From contig JAJEKV010000021.1 in NCBI GenBank assembly GCA_021234155.1, positions 18,903,011-18,967,010 of the forward strand: a DNA stretch of 64,000 bases, in the 5' to 3' direction. A program made the translations under genes and the position numbers. Position 1 is the stretch's first letter; each line of letters opens with the position of its first letter. This document shows positions 35,297 through 46,369 of this stretch, one piece after another. This DNA comes from Isoetes taiwanensis. Its lineage: Eukaryota; Streptophyta; Lycopodiopsida; Isoetales; Isoetaceae. The notes under the pieces were generated by a model, which was given only the letters and a program-made list of their open reading frames with translations, was not told the origin of the DNA and searched no databases.

Positions 35297-36818
35297 TTAC
35301 AATGCTAAGAGTGCTTGGGGGCTTGCAGCCTTGCATTGCACGACAGATTCACGACGAAAGCCAACCTTCTTACCATCTAAATAGAACTGAAAATCACCAT
35401 AACAGCAAAACGACTCCACTAGCTTCCTGCACTCAAACAATGTCCAATCTTCTTCCACATTAAAAGTTCTGTCACCCATACCCGTACAAGATATTGAGAG
35501 CTCCATAGAATTTGAAGTAGCCTGGTGATCTTTCACTGCCTTCCATTCCCAATGATCTTGTTCCCAAATGCGTCGTCTTCTCTCCACAAAGTAATTTGCA
35601 TACAATATCTGCTTGGTGATTCTGTACCTATAGTAGCAAGTGCCAAAGATTTTAGACTTAATTAAGGACTAAAGTGAATCAAGCAACATACCTGAACACT
35701 AGTGTGTCCCATGCAACTGAGGTTTCAGTCAGTTGCCCTCCACTTTCATGCTGCCTACTTTTCCTGTTACTTGGCAGCAGCAAGTCTAATGCTTCGGATG
35801 ATGGTTTGCAGACCGTGTATGTGACTGGTGCCACGCTAATCTTCTCGTGCTTGAAAAAGAAAGCAAAGGTAGCAATTGGTAGAAATACCCCACCCCTTTC
35901 CTGTTAGTATTCTAAAGAATTCAGCTCCAATACATTTTGATATGCTGTTGCAAGACTCCTATCATAAAAATCAGCATCAATTTGCTTCAAATACGGCTCT
36001 CCAATCTCGGCCAGCTTACCAATACCTCCACGAGAGACTGTGTAATGATACTTGTGAAAGAAAATACCTCGAGCTCTCAAGCTGGATGCAGAATCCTGAA
36101 AAATCAACTGGCCAAGCTTGTGATGATACACTTCAAGCACACTAGTAATGCTGCAGGCAGAAACTTTGTCAGTGTAATCCGAAGAACAAATTGTGTTGGC
36201 TTCAAGATCCGGCCTTCCAGAAATTTTCTTGTTGGCCAAATCAGAGCGAGTATACCCGTGTTCCACAATGACCTCCTTCACCTTACTGCCTCTTGAACCA
36301 AATACAATTCCTTTTACACGGGCTTTCCAGTGGGCATTGACATCTTTTATTCTGGCTCTTTTCACTGCGTGAGTACCTGTAGATCTAGGACGGAAGGTAA
36401 CCCAGCAGCCAACAGAAACAACAAAATCAACCCATTCTCCATTGGCATCCTTGACATTGTGAAGGACTACCGTTTTTGTTCTTACGCCGACCGGCCTTGG
36501 ATCGATTGCCCATACAGCATGAATGCCAAAAAACAAGAAGTTAGTTTCAGTAATTTGAAATTCGAAACAACAAGAAGAAATTTGAAATGCCGGATCAATA
36601 CCTTACCCTGTGAGAGCTAATCACTGGCCCTGTTATTGAAAAACAATTTGGTAGTTCAGAACCGAAAGGATATCTCCAGTATATCCGCGCTTGAGACCCG
36701 ATTTGGAGCAGCTTCTGTGCCTCACAATTGTTCTTCCAATGCTTCCCACACCAGCTCCAACCCGCCAAAACAGAATTCAAAAGCAGCAACCAAAATTAAC
36801 TGCACAGTAAGTAAATGA
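35297..36818 (-). pseudogene. BAH-like domain protein, spliced, with an in-frame stop
   Basis: A main minus-strand exon ends at about 35,904 after roughly 210 codons. It contains WKARVKGIVFGSRGSKVKEV, VEHGYTRSDL, a SSDYTDKVSA segment and RGIFFHKYHYTV. This follows the bromo-adjacent-homology (BAH) pattern of Trp-x-[GA]-[RK]-[VI], [WH]-[FY]-Y-R-x-[ED]-L, [NE]-x3-[FCS]-S-D-[HY]-x-D and a closing F-[FC]-x-[RK]-x-[YF]. BAH domains bind nucleosomes or modified histone tails. The same frame continues past one TAA (about 35,911-35,909) to 35,691. A GT-AG intron (about 35,690-35,634) then leads into YRITKQILYANYF and a last exon ending at 35,297. Upstream, 36,789-36,610 looks like a further exon (ARIYWRYPFGSELPNCFSIT). 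The TAA may be a nonsense mutation or be skipped by splicing. It is on the same strand as the DUF7869-like gene. Confidence 0.5.
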
Positions 36819-36912
36819 CCTCCAATCTCCATTGGGAAACACTCTCTATTGGGAAACGCTCTCTGTGGGAAAATGGGGCAGATTTGGGAGTCTCCCTTGG
36901 GAGAAGGGATCC

Positions 36913-36931
36913 TATTTAAAATTGACACGTG
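36913..36931 (-). promoter_or_regulatory. G-box and TATA-like promoter of the BAH-like gene
   Basis: On the minus strand a CACGTG G-box in CCACGTGTC (36,926-36,931) is followed by TTTAAATA (36,920-36,913), about 100 bases before the first coding-like exon. This spacing suits a plant core promoter. Duplicated 'ctctctattgggaaa' words lie between. Confidence 0.4.
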
Positions 36932-36985
36932 GCAGCCAAAGCTAACTAGGCATGGCAGGCATGTATGGATTAAGAACAAAGCCAC

Positions 36986-38200
36986 TTATTTGTGATTGGC
37001 TAGAGCAAAAATCTGATGTGGAATTTTCCTATTTTCGTAAAGGGCCCATTGGAGACCATATTTTCTCTAATGCACTATTTGGGTTGCTTGTCTTGCTAAA
37101 AGTACCTAGAAGCACTACAAAAGACGAAATTCCCCTTTTGTTGGGAGATAAAAGAAGTGCCTTATCTGCCTGGATATGGCCGAATTTACTGATCCAACCT
37201 GAGGCTGTACCTTGAGGCCAAAATCGGCCATATTTGAGTTTCTATGGCATGGCATCAAAGGAGATGCAGCCATGAAATCCTTTAAAAAAAATTTGCTCTA
37301 AAATTTTGGTAAAAACGAAATTTATTCTTTTCCATAGTTGTTAGGATTTTTTCCTTTTATCTTAGGCTATTATTAAAACTTTCTATCAATGAGAATTGTA
37401 ACAAATGCTAAAGCTTTGCAAAAATAGGTCAACATCTTGTAGACAGAACTCCTTTGTATACCTAGTTGTATGCTTAAAAAACCTTAGATTTTATGAGAAA
37501 ATAGTGTTTTAACTATACCTGGTCGCCATTGCCTTATATTTTTTATCTGAGATGGTTTGCCTAATGGCGAGGCAACCTTTTTCCTGTAGGATTAGTACTA
37601 AATCCATCAACAAAAGAAGTGGTTCTGGTTTACCATGGGGAGGGGTTCAAGTTTTTATGACCATAACATATTCAGAAATGAGTGTATCATTATTATGCCC
37701 ATTGGTATTATCAAGAACACATATATATTAAGGATAATATTCTGTAATGCTACATGAGGTTGTCATTACCTTATGTTTTGCTCGGGATGGTTCACCTAAT
37801 GGCGAGGCAATCTTGATTCCCATGGGTAGTGCTAAATCCACCAGCTTAAAATGTGGTTGTGTGTGTTTTCATGTGTGTCATTTTCATAAAACGACAGCCA
37901 TATATTCATTATGAACAATATCCAACTTGATTCTTATTACACATGAATTGATATACTATCACATCTTATAAAAATCTGAATACCCTTAGGAAAGCTTCTT
38001 TAGGATAGATCTCACCATAAATCCATGCATTTAGAAGTAAATTTTATAAACTTCATTCAAGGGTAGAAGCATGGTACCTGCAGACCATCCAAACATTTTT
38101 ACAGCTCATAAAGACACTAGATGATTGAGCTTTCCGACGATGTGCTGCATCAGGTACTTCTTTACTGTTAGACCTGCCGGATTTTCTGTTTTAAATCTCA
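36986..38200. other. Non-coding stretch with a diverged duplication
   Basis: No gene. Two related segments lie about 242 bases apart: 'gatggtttgcctaatggcgaggcaacct' (split here at 37,550-37,578) and 'gatggttcacctaatggcga' plus 'ggcaatctt' (37,788-37,815), each followed by a 'gtactaaatccatca' or 'gtgctaaatccaccag' motif. Confidence 0.5.
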
Positions 38201-38206
38201 GCCATT

Positions 38207-38864
38207 ATGGCGACGCGAGCTTCTTCTTCCAAAGTGGCTCTGCAGTCTTCAATTTCCTCACTGCCAGTGCCAGGTGAGTCTGTAGTGATGCACAATAATC
38301 CTTTGGCTCTTTCTCAGGGTCCTGCATATGAAGGAGGGGAATCTAGATTCTCTACAGATGCAGTTGCCTTCACGAGGCCATGTTTCTGATATTTCTGCAC
38401 CAGTTGTTGCTATTGCGGGTCAGATTGCATCTTCTGATAATGCTTCTACTCCCCCTGTTCCTCCACCTTCAGCCTGTGCGCCTGCCTTACCTTAAAGAGC
38501 AGTTTCCACTGCCAACAGAAACACAGGCGAGCGTTTTGGTGAGTGGATTAAGAAAGACATGCCTTCAACAGTTTCTTCCGCTCGTGTCTCTGTTGCTATT
38601 CATATGATGGTTCAGAATAATAGAAAAGATATTGGTAGTTTGCTTGGTGAGCTTCAAGTAGAGAGTCAACTTGATTATGAATTGCCTTCTGTGGATGTCT
38701 TCTATCAAACGGAGGTGTGTAGAGATACTCTAACAGCATCTGGCTGTAATGTTCTGCGGATTGATCATGATTTGCACAAGAGATGTATTAACTATCATTC
38801 ATTTAAATTGGATTTATGTCAGAATTTTGGACCATTTTGGCACTACAACTTTTTCCCGGGTTAG
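38207..38864 (+). pseudogene. Unidentified frameshifted coding-like sequence
   Basis: An ATG at 38,207 opens a Ser/Ala-rich frame that passes through three frames to 38,864. A Pro-rich segment (about 38,400-38,490) is followed by a better-looking helical part (SLLGELQVESQLDYELPSVD). The composition suggests a once-coding sequence, perhaps the N-terminal part of a mobile-element protein; no family is recognised. It converges on the DUF7869-like gene. Confidence 0.3.
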
Positions 38865-38967
38865 TAAATTTGCATCGAGAATGTGACTTTTTTTTATAAC
38901 AGCACAACATGAATGCATTAAAAATTGAAAATATTTTACATATGTATGTCGAGTGACATAATGCCAA

Positions 38968-39598
38968 TTACTTCTCAGAAGTGACGCCTAGAGATATCAT
39001 AGCTTTCTTCCTCACTTCCACATGTATTGTAACCCTAGCAGTCTTGTTTGGGATGACCTTTGGGGTCCATGAAAACAAAATAGTATCTAACTCAACCCAA
39101 TCATCCCCTTCAATAGGGTTTTTCTTCCATCTCTTTGTCCAACAGTCTCTATACTTTTCTTTCTCTGCCACTGCATTTAACTGGTGCACTGGACACCACC
39201 ACTCCACACGAACTTTGTTCACATTGCAGTCACCTACTTCTTTGCAAACATCTGAGATGGTGTAACCCATCCACATATGGTATATCTCTTTGCGCTCTGG
39301 TACTATAAGTGCAAATTGATGGCAAAGCAAGTCATCTTTGGGATCATAATCCGCCAGCCCGAGATATTTAGGCCTTCCTTTCCTAGGACCAACATAGTGT
39401 TTTTCAGCAGTTGGAGGAGCCATCGACTTGCGAGTACTACTAACCACATCATCAACTTCCTCAGGTGTTATCAAGTCTCTCCACCTAGTCTTAGGTAGCC
39501 ATCCATCTTTCAGTTCATCAGAGGATGTGTCTACTTGTCCTAATAATCCATGTACCCATGTCCAATAATCTATCAATGCAAGGTTGGTATCATTGGAC
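38968..39598 (-). pseudogene. DUF7869-type transposon protein, C-terminal part
   Basis: About 210 uninterrupted codons on the minus strand, ending at a stop at 38,968. It includes ALIDYWTWVHGLLG at its start, a PKYLGLADYDPKDDLLCHQF segment, then EIYHMWMGYTISDV and VRVEWWCPVH, and a basic tail with DCWTKRWKKN. The 'cargo-value, then [FW]-[WM]-[VM]-G-x-[TV], then V-x-[VI]-x-W-[WY]' arrangement is what I associate with the small barrel domain at the C-terminus of large plant transposon proteins that carry DUF7869. Its upstream part lies beyond the LINE, at 47,570 and above, in the same frame class. I infer one gene split by the LINE. Confidence 0.5.
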
Positions 39599-39601
39599 TT
39601 G

Positions 39602-40840
39602 CAAGCTAGATGAGACTTTTATCATTCTTACACCAAGCTGGAAGCTAGAAAGAAATTTAAGAAGCTTATAAAAAAGAAAAAGGGAATTTGGGAAAAGGAA
39701 TGGCAAGAGAAGCTTCTACATGAACTCCAAAGATTTTTCCAAGGATTTTGGGCTAAACCGAAACCGCAATATCTCGGCCGCAGGGATTTTAGTAGAGACG
39801 AAGTTACTAGATTATGCCCGCTGAAGCTCTATATATCGCGCCGTGGGCAACCCCTATGGATTTAATATCTGGAGATGTGCCAGATATATTTGATGCGGAG
39901 GATGTAAAGTTATCTTTGCAAAAGATGGCAAATGGGAAAGCTAGAGATACCGAAGGCTTTGCCATTGAGATGCTTAAATGGGGAGGGGAGACTCTTCATG
40001 CTAAAGTGGCCGAGTTGTTTAACTTGGCGCTTAATGTTGGTTTTCCTAACCAATGGTGCCGTAACAGGATTGTGACTATTCTAAAAGTCGGAGATCCAAC
40101 TTGTATTCGAATTATCGCACTATTATGATTAGTAGTGTGATGGCTAAGCTCTTTGGGGCTATAATCGAGAAAAAGATTTACGGTTGGGCGATACGCATGG
40201 GGTGCGAGCCTTAGGCCAAAAGCGTGTTTCAGAAAAGATCACTCCACGCTGGGATCACCTAGTAACTTTGCGCCGTCATGGCGGAGGGAGCTAAGGGTGC
40301 AATTCTTTGGGGCTATAATCGAGAAAAAGATTTCTGTTGGGCTGATACGCATGGGGTGCGAGCCTTAGGCCGCTGTGTTTCAGAAAAGATCACCCACGCT
40401 GATCACCTAGTAACTTTGGCGCCACCATGGCAGAGGGAGCTAAGGGTGCAGCCATGCATTATACCGTTGTTTTGTTGATTTTACGGGCGAATTCGATAGA
40501 GTACCCTGCATAACATCTAGGAGCACGCTTGGATAATTTGGGTATACCTATTCCATTACGAAAAGGCAGCTTTCCTGCCATACAAAAGTGTTGGTGGAAC
40601 TTACATTTCCATTGGATGGCCTAGAGAAAGTAGAGAGCAATATTGGGGTGAAGCAGGGGTGCCCTCTGTCACCCACACTTTTTGGCCTTTTATTGATGAG
40701 ATTGAGGCATGGTTAATGAACGCGGATGTAGGAGTGGAGGTTGGTGAATATTTTCTGAGACTTTTGCTTTATGCTGATGATGTGATACTTGTTTCTAGGA
40801 CATCAACGGGTTTGCAACATTTGTTGTATGTGCTGGAGCA
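39602..40840 (+). pseudogene. LINE reverse transcriptase, 5' part (before copia insertion)
   Basis: Non-LTR retrotransposon coding sequence on the plus strand. It shows a linker (KKKKGIWEKEW), RT block NGKARDTEGFAIEMLKW (39,932-39,982), W-C-R-N-R-I-V-T-I-L-K (about 40,055-40,090), NYRTIMISSVMAKL (40,107-40,150), FVDFTGEFDRVP (about 40,468-40,505) and the catalytic YADDV (40,770-40,784). It is broken by several frameshifts and by a 154-bp tandem duplication (40,151-40,304 and 40,305-40,452). The endonuclease region is missing, so the copy is 5'-truncated. The reading frame continues across the copia element at 46,370. The precise 5' edge is set only by where the host frame ends. Confidence 0.85.
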
Positions 40841-40845
40841 GTTTT
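40841..40845 (+). other. Target-site duplication, left copy (GTTTT)
   Basis: GTTTT directly precedes the left LTR and recurs directly after the right LTR at 46,365-46,369. The 5-bp length is that expected of Ty1/copia integrase. Confidence 0.92.
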
Positions 40846-41465
40846 TGTTAGAAATAGAGAATCTAATTCCAATCTATTTCAAACTTGCTTGATGAATATA
40901 TGAATAACATCAAGACAATGATCATGATATAACAATTCCTAAGGTAATGTATTAGCTCGAAATAATATTACAATGAACCTTAGGAATAATGTAGCAAATG
41001 TTACTGTAGAAATGGGATTGACTCAAATTTGACCCGTTGTGAATACAATCACAGAGCTCCAATTCATGCTGCAATTCCTCCTTAGATTTATCTCCAGACC
41101 AGTTCCCTTCATAAACCGGCCTCTTGGTTCTCTTATAGTGTGAATCTCGGCCGCTGGCACCGAATCGGCCGCCTAGCCGAGCTCCTATTCATATGGAGTT
41201 TCCCTCCATTGTATCGGGCCCAAGCACTAAAAATATGGGATAAACCCAACCATTAAATATGGGATAAACCAACCATTGAGAATATGGTGCAAAGACCATT
41301 AGCATAAGAACCTTTATAAGTTCAATGGTTTGCTATTTGCACTGGACTGCACATTAGGGCAAGCCAACCTCTGATCAATCCCCTGTATAACTTATGTACA
41401 CAGTATATACAACATCAATGAATTATTTTGACTTCAGAATATGTGATGACTCAACCAATTCAACA
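40846..41465 (-). repeat. Copia LTR (3' LTR of the element)
   Basis: 620 bases, beginning TGTTAGAAATAG and ending TTCAACA on the plus strand; they match 45,740-46,364 with scattered substitutions and small indels. The polypurine tract GATGAAGGAGGAA (minus strand, about 41,478-41,466) lies directly upstream in element sense. Confidence 0.93.
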
Positions 41466-41479
41466 TTCCTCCTTCATCA

Positions 41480-43260
41480 CACTATTCTGTAACTTGCATG
41501 TCAAACTTGAACTGTTTAAACTTAGCTTCAGGAAGAGCTTTTGTGAAGACATCTGCAATCTGTTTTGCTGTGTTAATATACACCATCTCAATATATTGTT
41601 TGCTAGCCAAATCTCGAATGAAGTGAATGTTTAATTCAATGTGCTATCATGGTGAATTATTGCAATGCAACTCTGGCTGTCAGTGAAAATTTGAGTTGGA
41701 CCAGATTGTTTGCAATTCAATTCCTCTAGCAATCTTCTTAACCAGCATATCTCTTTGGCAACTAATGATGAGGTTGTGTACTCAGCTTCTGCTGAAGACA
41801 TGGCAATGGCATTCTGCTTTTTGCTTTTCCAATTAATAGCACTTCCACCTAGGAATACAACAAATCCAGATGTGGATTTCCTATTTGACAAGTCTCCTCC
41901 CCAATCTGCATCATTGTATGCACATAACTGGAGCTGAATTGAATGTTATTCCATGTGTTTTTGTCCCCTTAAGATACTTTAAAACCCTTTTACCTGCAGT
42001 CCAATGATCTTTGGTCGGATTATGGCATCTCCTGCTCAAGATGTTTACAATATATGAGATGTCTGGTCTTGTGTTGTTTGCCAGATATAGCAAACACCCA
42101 ATCAAAGACCCCATTCTCCATTTCTTTGATGTCCCTTTCAGTGAGTTCTTTTCCTTCTGCCAATCTATGTCCTGGTACTGCAGGGTTTTTTGCTGGATGT
42201 GCATCAACAAGGTTGAACCTTTTAAGCATGTTTTCTATATGTTTGGATTGCTGCAGTTTCAAGATCTTTTGGTCCCTGTTTCTGCATACTTCAATACCCA
42301 AGAAATGTCTTAGTTCACCTAAATCTGACATTTCAAATCTTGAACTTAAGATCCCTTTGCAATGATTTAATACACTTATTTGATTTGCTGCCATAATACA
42401 GTCATCAACATATAAAGCTATGATGCAAAAATTTCCTGCCTGTTTATATCTGTAGAGGTTGCCATCATTTTTGAGTTTCTCAAACCCTTGTTCCTTAAGG
42501 AAATTATCCATGCATATATACCACTCCCTAGGAGACTGTTTCAGGCCATACACAACTCTATTTAGTCTCCAAACTTTATTAATTTGTTGCTCAAATCCTG
42601 GAGCTTGTTGCATAAAAACTTTTTCCTCCAGTTTAGCATTTAGAAAGGCTGTTTTTACATCCATATGATGTAGCTCAAGATCTTGTGCATTTGCTATTCC
42701 AAGCAATGTTCTAATGCTGGTTAATTTCACAACGGGAGAGTCTGTCTCATCAAAATCCAGGCCCTGTCTTTGAGTGTATCCTTTTGCCACAAGTCTTGCT
42801 TTGTATTTCCTGCTGCCATCTGAATTTTCCTTAATTTTAAACAACCATTTGCAACCTATAACATTTTCTCTGGTAGGATAATCAACTAAGTCATATGTCT
42901 GAGTTTTCTCAAAGGATTCTAACTCATCCTTCAAGGCTTTAAGCCAATGTTCCTTATGCTCACTCTCAATTGCTTCCTCATAAGACTGTGGTATTGATAT
43001 ATTTTCAAGTATGGCCATAATTTGTTCATATTCAATATGTTGCCTTTCCAACCTTCTGCTTCTTCCCAATTCATTCCTACCATAATGGTCAACATTTTCA
43101 TGTACATTTTCCAGCAGCTTCTCTGCCTGAGTTCTTCTTTTGCTGGTGGCACCTAATGGTATGGTTTTGTTTTCAATGTTTGCTGCCTCATTATTTTCAG
43201 TGGTTGTGTCATCATTTGGTTCTGCCAAAGTGTCCTCTTCTTCTTGATCTGAGTCTAAAT
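41480..43260 (-). pseudogene. Copia RT and RNase H
   Basis: The frame ending at 42,020 carries the plant copia RT: WLKALKDELESFEKTQTYDL, GCKWLFKIK, KARLVAKGYTQ, HHMDVKTAFLNAKLEEKVFM, QAPGFE, the catalytic YVDDCI and LGIEV. Frameshifts near 42,210-42,020 and about 41,900 lead into RNase H (TRPDISYIVNILSR, then STSGFVVFLGGSAINWKSKK, SSAEAEY). The C-terminal tail (KQIADVFTKALPE) lies near 41,520-41,580. RT copies element RNA to DNA and RNase H removes the template. At least two frame breaks disable the product. Confidence 0.93.
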
Positions 43261-43433
43261 CTATGGCTTGCTAAGTCTTTGTTTCATCCTTGTCCCTTTC
43301 ATCACAAACTGCTTTCCTTTGATGCTTGTCTTTGTAAAACACATTTTCATCAAATAATATGCCTCTGCTAATGACATTGTTTTGCTCTCTGGTACATTGT
43401 TGGGTTCCCGTGGACGTAAAAAATCATCTTATC

Positions 43434-44738
43434 TTATCTTATCTTATAACCTTTTGATTCTTCATCATATCCAACAAGATAGCCAATGTTTGCTTTGTCA
43501 TCTAATTTCTGCCTCAATTCTTTTGGTACATGTACATATGCTAAACAACCATATGCTTTAAAAAAATCATAGTCTATGCTAGCATTGTCATTTGACCATA
43601 ACAAATCAGGTATGTTACCTTTGATGCTCGATGAAGGTAGTTTGTTTTGGATCATGATTGCAGCCTTTAAAGCTTCCTCCCACAGGAAATTTGGTAAGCC
43701 ACTCCTCTTGATCATGGATCTTACATCATCCATAATAGTTCTGTTTTTCCTCTCAGCTACTCCATTTTGTTGGGGGCTGTACCTGCAAGTTAGTTGCCTT
43801 CTAATACCATGAGTGATGCAAAAAAGTCTGAATTTGGCTGATAAATATTCTCCTCCTCTGTCAGACCTAATGCACTTCAATTTTCTTCGTGTCTCTCTTT
43901 CCATTTCATGCACATATTGTTTGAAAGCATTTAATGCTTGAGACTTTCTTTCTAAACAGTAAACCTTGCATTTTCTACTGAAATCATCAATAAAGGATAT
44001 GAAATATCTTTTATTTGTCATTCCTTTCACATTTAATGGCCCACATAGGTCGGTATGTACTAGCTCAAGTACATCCTTTGCTCTTGTTTTAGAGTGTTTG
44101 AATGGCAGTCTATTTATTTTCCCAAGAATGCATCCCTCACACTTGAAGTTGTCTGATTTAATATCTTTGCATTTTAGCCATCCCTTCTTGGCCAAGTATT
44201 TCAGGTTGTTACAATGTGTCTGGGCCAGCCTGTCATGCCAGAGTTCAAATTCTGGAGAAATCAGTGCATTAATGCCATCATAGCCAGAAGCTTCCATTTG
44301 AAAAAGATTGCCAACTCGTTTTGCATGAAACTTTAATATATTCCCAAGAAAGATGTTACAACGTTTTGAATCAAAATTGACTTTGTAGCCTAAGTCTACT
44401 AGCTGGCTTACAGAAATTAGATTCTTAATGATTGTAGGAACACACAACGCATTCTCAATGTCTACTATGTTCCCATCAAGATCTATGAGCTGCAAAAGTC
44501 CCCTTCCTTCAATTTCTTGAGTGTCTCCATTTCCAACTTGAATCCTTCTAGAATGTGAAGTTGAGATATTTTTTAGCAAATCAGTAGACTGGACTACTGA
44601 TCTTTCAGCTCCACTATCAACTACAAGAGTTTCAAATTTATTAGCAAGCTGGTTTTTCTCAACAATAGTAAAAGCAAGGCTTACCTCATCTTCATCATCA
44701 ACATCAGATTTTTCCTTATCTTCTTGCTCCCTAGTCAC
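43434..44738 (-). CDS. Copia protease and integrase
   Basis: A 434-codon open stretch. The protease core is LVVDSGAERSVV (about residues 37-48). The GAG-pre-integrase segment has LWHDRLAQTHCNNLKYLAKK and a CEGCILGK zinc element. The integrase has its D-D-E residues in HTDLCGP, IRSDRGGEY and NGVAERKN. It ends with a chromo-like YLVGYDEESKGYKI, after which a frameshift separates it from RT. Integrase inserts element DNA with a 5-bp stagger, matching the observed duplication. It is in frame with the upstream knuckle segment but separated by one stop near 44,754. All expected catalytic residues are present. Confidence 0.92.
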   Translation of the reverse strand: MTREQEDKEKSDVDDEDEVSLAFTIVEKNQLANKFETLVVDSGAERSVVQSTDLLKNISTSHSRRIQVGNGDTQEIEGRGLLQLIDLDGNIVDIENALCVPTIIKNLISVSQLVDLGYKVNFDSKRCNIFLGNILKFHAKRVGNLFQMEASGYDGINALISPEFELWHDRLAQTHCNNLKYLAKKGWLKCKDIKSDNFKCEGCILGKINRLPFKHSKTRAKDVLELVHTDLCGPLNVKGMTNKRYFISFIDDFSRKCKVYCLERKSQALNAFKQYVHEMERETRRKLKCIRSDRGGEYLSAKFRLFCITHGIRRQLTCRYSPQQNGVAERKNRTIMDDVRSMIKRSGLPNFLWEEALKAAIMIQNKLPSSSIKGNIPDLLWSNDNASIDYDFFKAYGCLAYVHVPKELRQKLDDKANIGYLVGYDEESKGYKIR

Positions 44739-44756
44739 AAAGGTACCAGGTTGGTT

Positions 44757-45011
44757 TTACGCCACGACCCCTTCCCGAATTGATTTTTCCTCCTCTACTT
44801 GTAGACCCTTTATTTTTGCTTCGCCGCCAATCCTTTGAGTTGGGCATTTGGTCGCCACATGTCCCTTTCCACCACATGTATAACAATTGAATTCTCTTTT
44901 GTTCTTGGGACACTCATTCTTAAAATGACCAGGCTCATTACAATTGTAACATGTAGGTTGACCTTTTTTACCAGCAAAGAGTATTTCAGAAGTTTCCTCC
45001 CCTTCTCTCAT
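44757..45011 (-). pseudogene. Copia gag zinc knuckles
   Basis: Two CCHC boxes occur in tandem: CYNCNEPGHFKNEC and CYTCGGKGHVATKC, each C-x2-C-x4-H-x4-C. These nucleocapsid knuckles bind element RNA. A Lys/Gly-rich tail follows and runs into a stop before the protease. Confidence 0.92.
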
Positions 45012-45080
45012 TATTTTCTTACGCTCATACTCAGGTCCTCAAGGTATTCTCGAGCTTCTTCCTTGTTTTACTCATGTTTC

Positions 45081-45686
45081 TTATGAACAAGGACAAGTTT
45101 TCATTGTCACTTCATCGCTAGAAATTTGTAAAACCCGACTTCTCTCAGAAATATTCACTCCTGCCTCAGCTAAGTCAGCAACAATATTATCAAATGTGTT
45201 GAAAAAATCTGATACATCCCCCTCTTCCTTTAATTTAAGATTCCTTAACTCAGTTTCAAGAAGATCAATCTGAGAGGAGGTTTTTTCTTCAAAATGTTTC
45301 AAGAGATATGACCACATTTGTCTTGGATTCATATTTCTAAGTTTAAGCCTTATAGTAGGGCTTACCTTGCATGTAATTATTCCTTGAGCTTCTTTAAGTC
45401 TCGAGTACAAAGATCTCCCAGTCCTTACTTGACTGCTCCCTGCTAAACCTTCTGCATTTGGTGGCACAAAGACCCCAAGACTTTGCCTTATATTAACCCG
45501 AACTTTCGGATACCGACCTTGTGAGGGTATCGGTCCACATTTGTTACACCATCTCGGATCTACAAGATCCCGTAGGTCCTCCACTTCCAATATATGTTTG
45601 ATTGCATCTTTCCAAACTTGAAAACCTGGGCCTCCCTTATAAACTTCTACAGTGCTCAGTAAACTAGCTCCAAATCTGCTTGACAT
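45081..45686 (-). pseudogene. Copia gag, N-terminal (UBN2-like) part
   Basis: The natural start is the ATG at 45,686 (Met-Ser-Ser-Arg-Phe-Gly), 41 bases from the primer site. The product has the copia gag pattern: FQVWKDAIKHILEVEDL, then a variable loop, then PRQMWSYLLKHFE, LLETELRNLKLKEEGDVSDF and FNTFDNIVADLAEAG. After about 200 codons a frameshift and stop separate it from the zinc-knuckle part; the missing link (EEAREYLEDLS) is readable in another frame. It forms the particle shell. Confidence 0.88.
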
Positions 45687-45726
45687 GATGAACAACTTTC
45701 CTTTGAATGCTTAGAACCTGGTAACT

Positions 45727-45739
45727 GCTCTGATACCAA
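45727..45739 (-). other. Copia primer-binding site
   Basis: TTGGTATCAGAGC on the minus strand, immediately after the 5' LTR end (CTAACA), is the classic site for the 3' end of initiator methionine tRNA in plant copia elements. Confidence 0.9.
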
Positions 45740-46364
45740 TGTTAGAGATAGAGAATCTAATTCCAATCTATTTCAAACTTGCTTGATGAATTTATGAATA
45801 ACATCAAGACAATGATCATGATATAACAATTCCTAAGGTAATGTATTAGCTCGAAATAATATTACAATGAACCTTAGGAATCTCAAAGCAAATGTTATCA
45901 GAGAAATGGGATTGACTCAAAATTTGACTTCGTTATTAGAATACAATCACGAGCTCCAATTCATGCCGCAATTCCTCCTTAGATTTATCTCCGCACCAGT
46001 TCCTTCATAAACCGGCCTCTTGGTTCTCTTATAGTGTGAATCTTGCTATGCATGGCACCGAATCGCCGCCAGCCGAACTCCTATTCATATGGAGTTTCCC
46101 TCCATTGTATCGGGCCAAGCACTAAAAATATGGGATAAACCCAACCATTAAATATGGGATAAACCAACCATTGAGAATATGGTGCAAAGACCATTAGCAT
46201 AAGAACCTTTATAAGTTCAATGGTTTGCTATTTGCACTGGACTGCACATTAGGGCAAACCAACCTCTGATCAATCCCCTGTATAACTTATGTACACAGTA
46301 TATACAACATCAATGAATTATTTTGACTTCAGAATATGTGATGACTCAAACCCTAAATTCAACA
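45740..46364 (-). repeat. Copia LTR (5' LTR of the element)
   Basis: 625 bases, TGTTAGAGATAG to TTCAACA, partner of 40,846-41,465. Followed directly by the GTTTT target duplication (46,365-46,369). Confidence 0.93.
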
Positions 46365-46369
46365 GTTTT

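Larger units (their letters stand above)
40846..46364 (-). mobile_element. Complete Ty1/copia retrotransposon inserted in the LINE
   Basis: A 5.5-kb minus-strand element with two LTRs, primer site, gag-pol and polypurine tract, flanked by GTTTT duplications. Domain order is gag, two CCHC knuckles, protease, integrase, RT, RNase H. Integrase before RT defines Ty1/copia. Stops and frameshifts in gag, between gag and protease, and in the RT-RNase H part show it can no longer move by itself. The LTRs differ at a modest number of positions, so insertion was not very recent, yet it is the youngest layer of this nest. Confidence 0.95.

Noticed and set aside
42011-44283. Plus-strand frames across the copia element
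   Set aside because: Antisense to clear copia integrase and RT frames on the minus strand.
40855-45745. Reading the two 'gaatctaattccaatctatt' blocks as unrelated host repeats
   Set aside because: They are the starts of the two copia LTRs, with primer site, polypurine tract and target duplications all in place.
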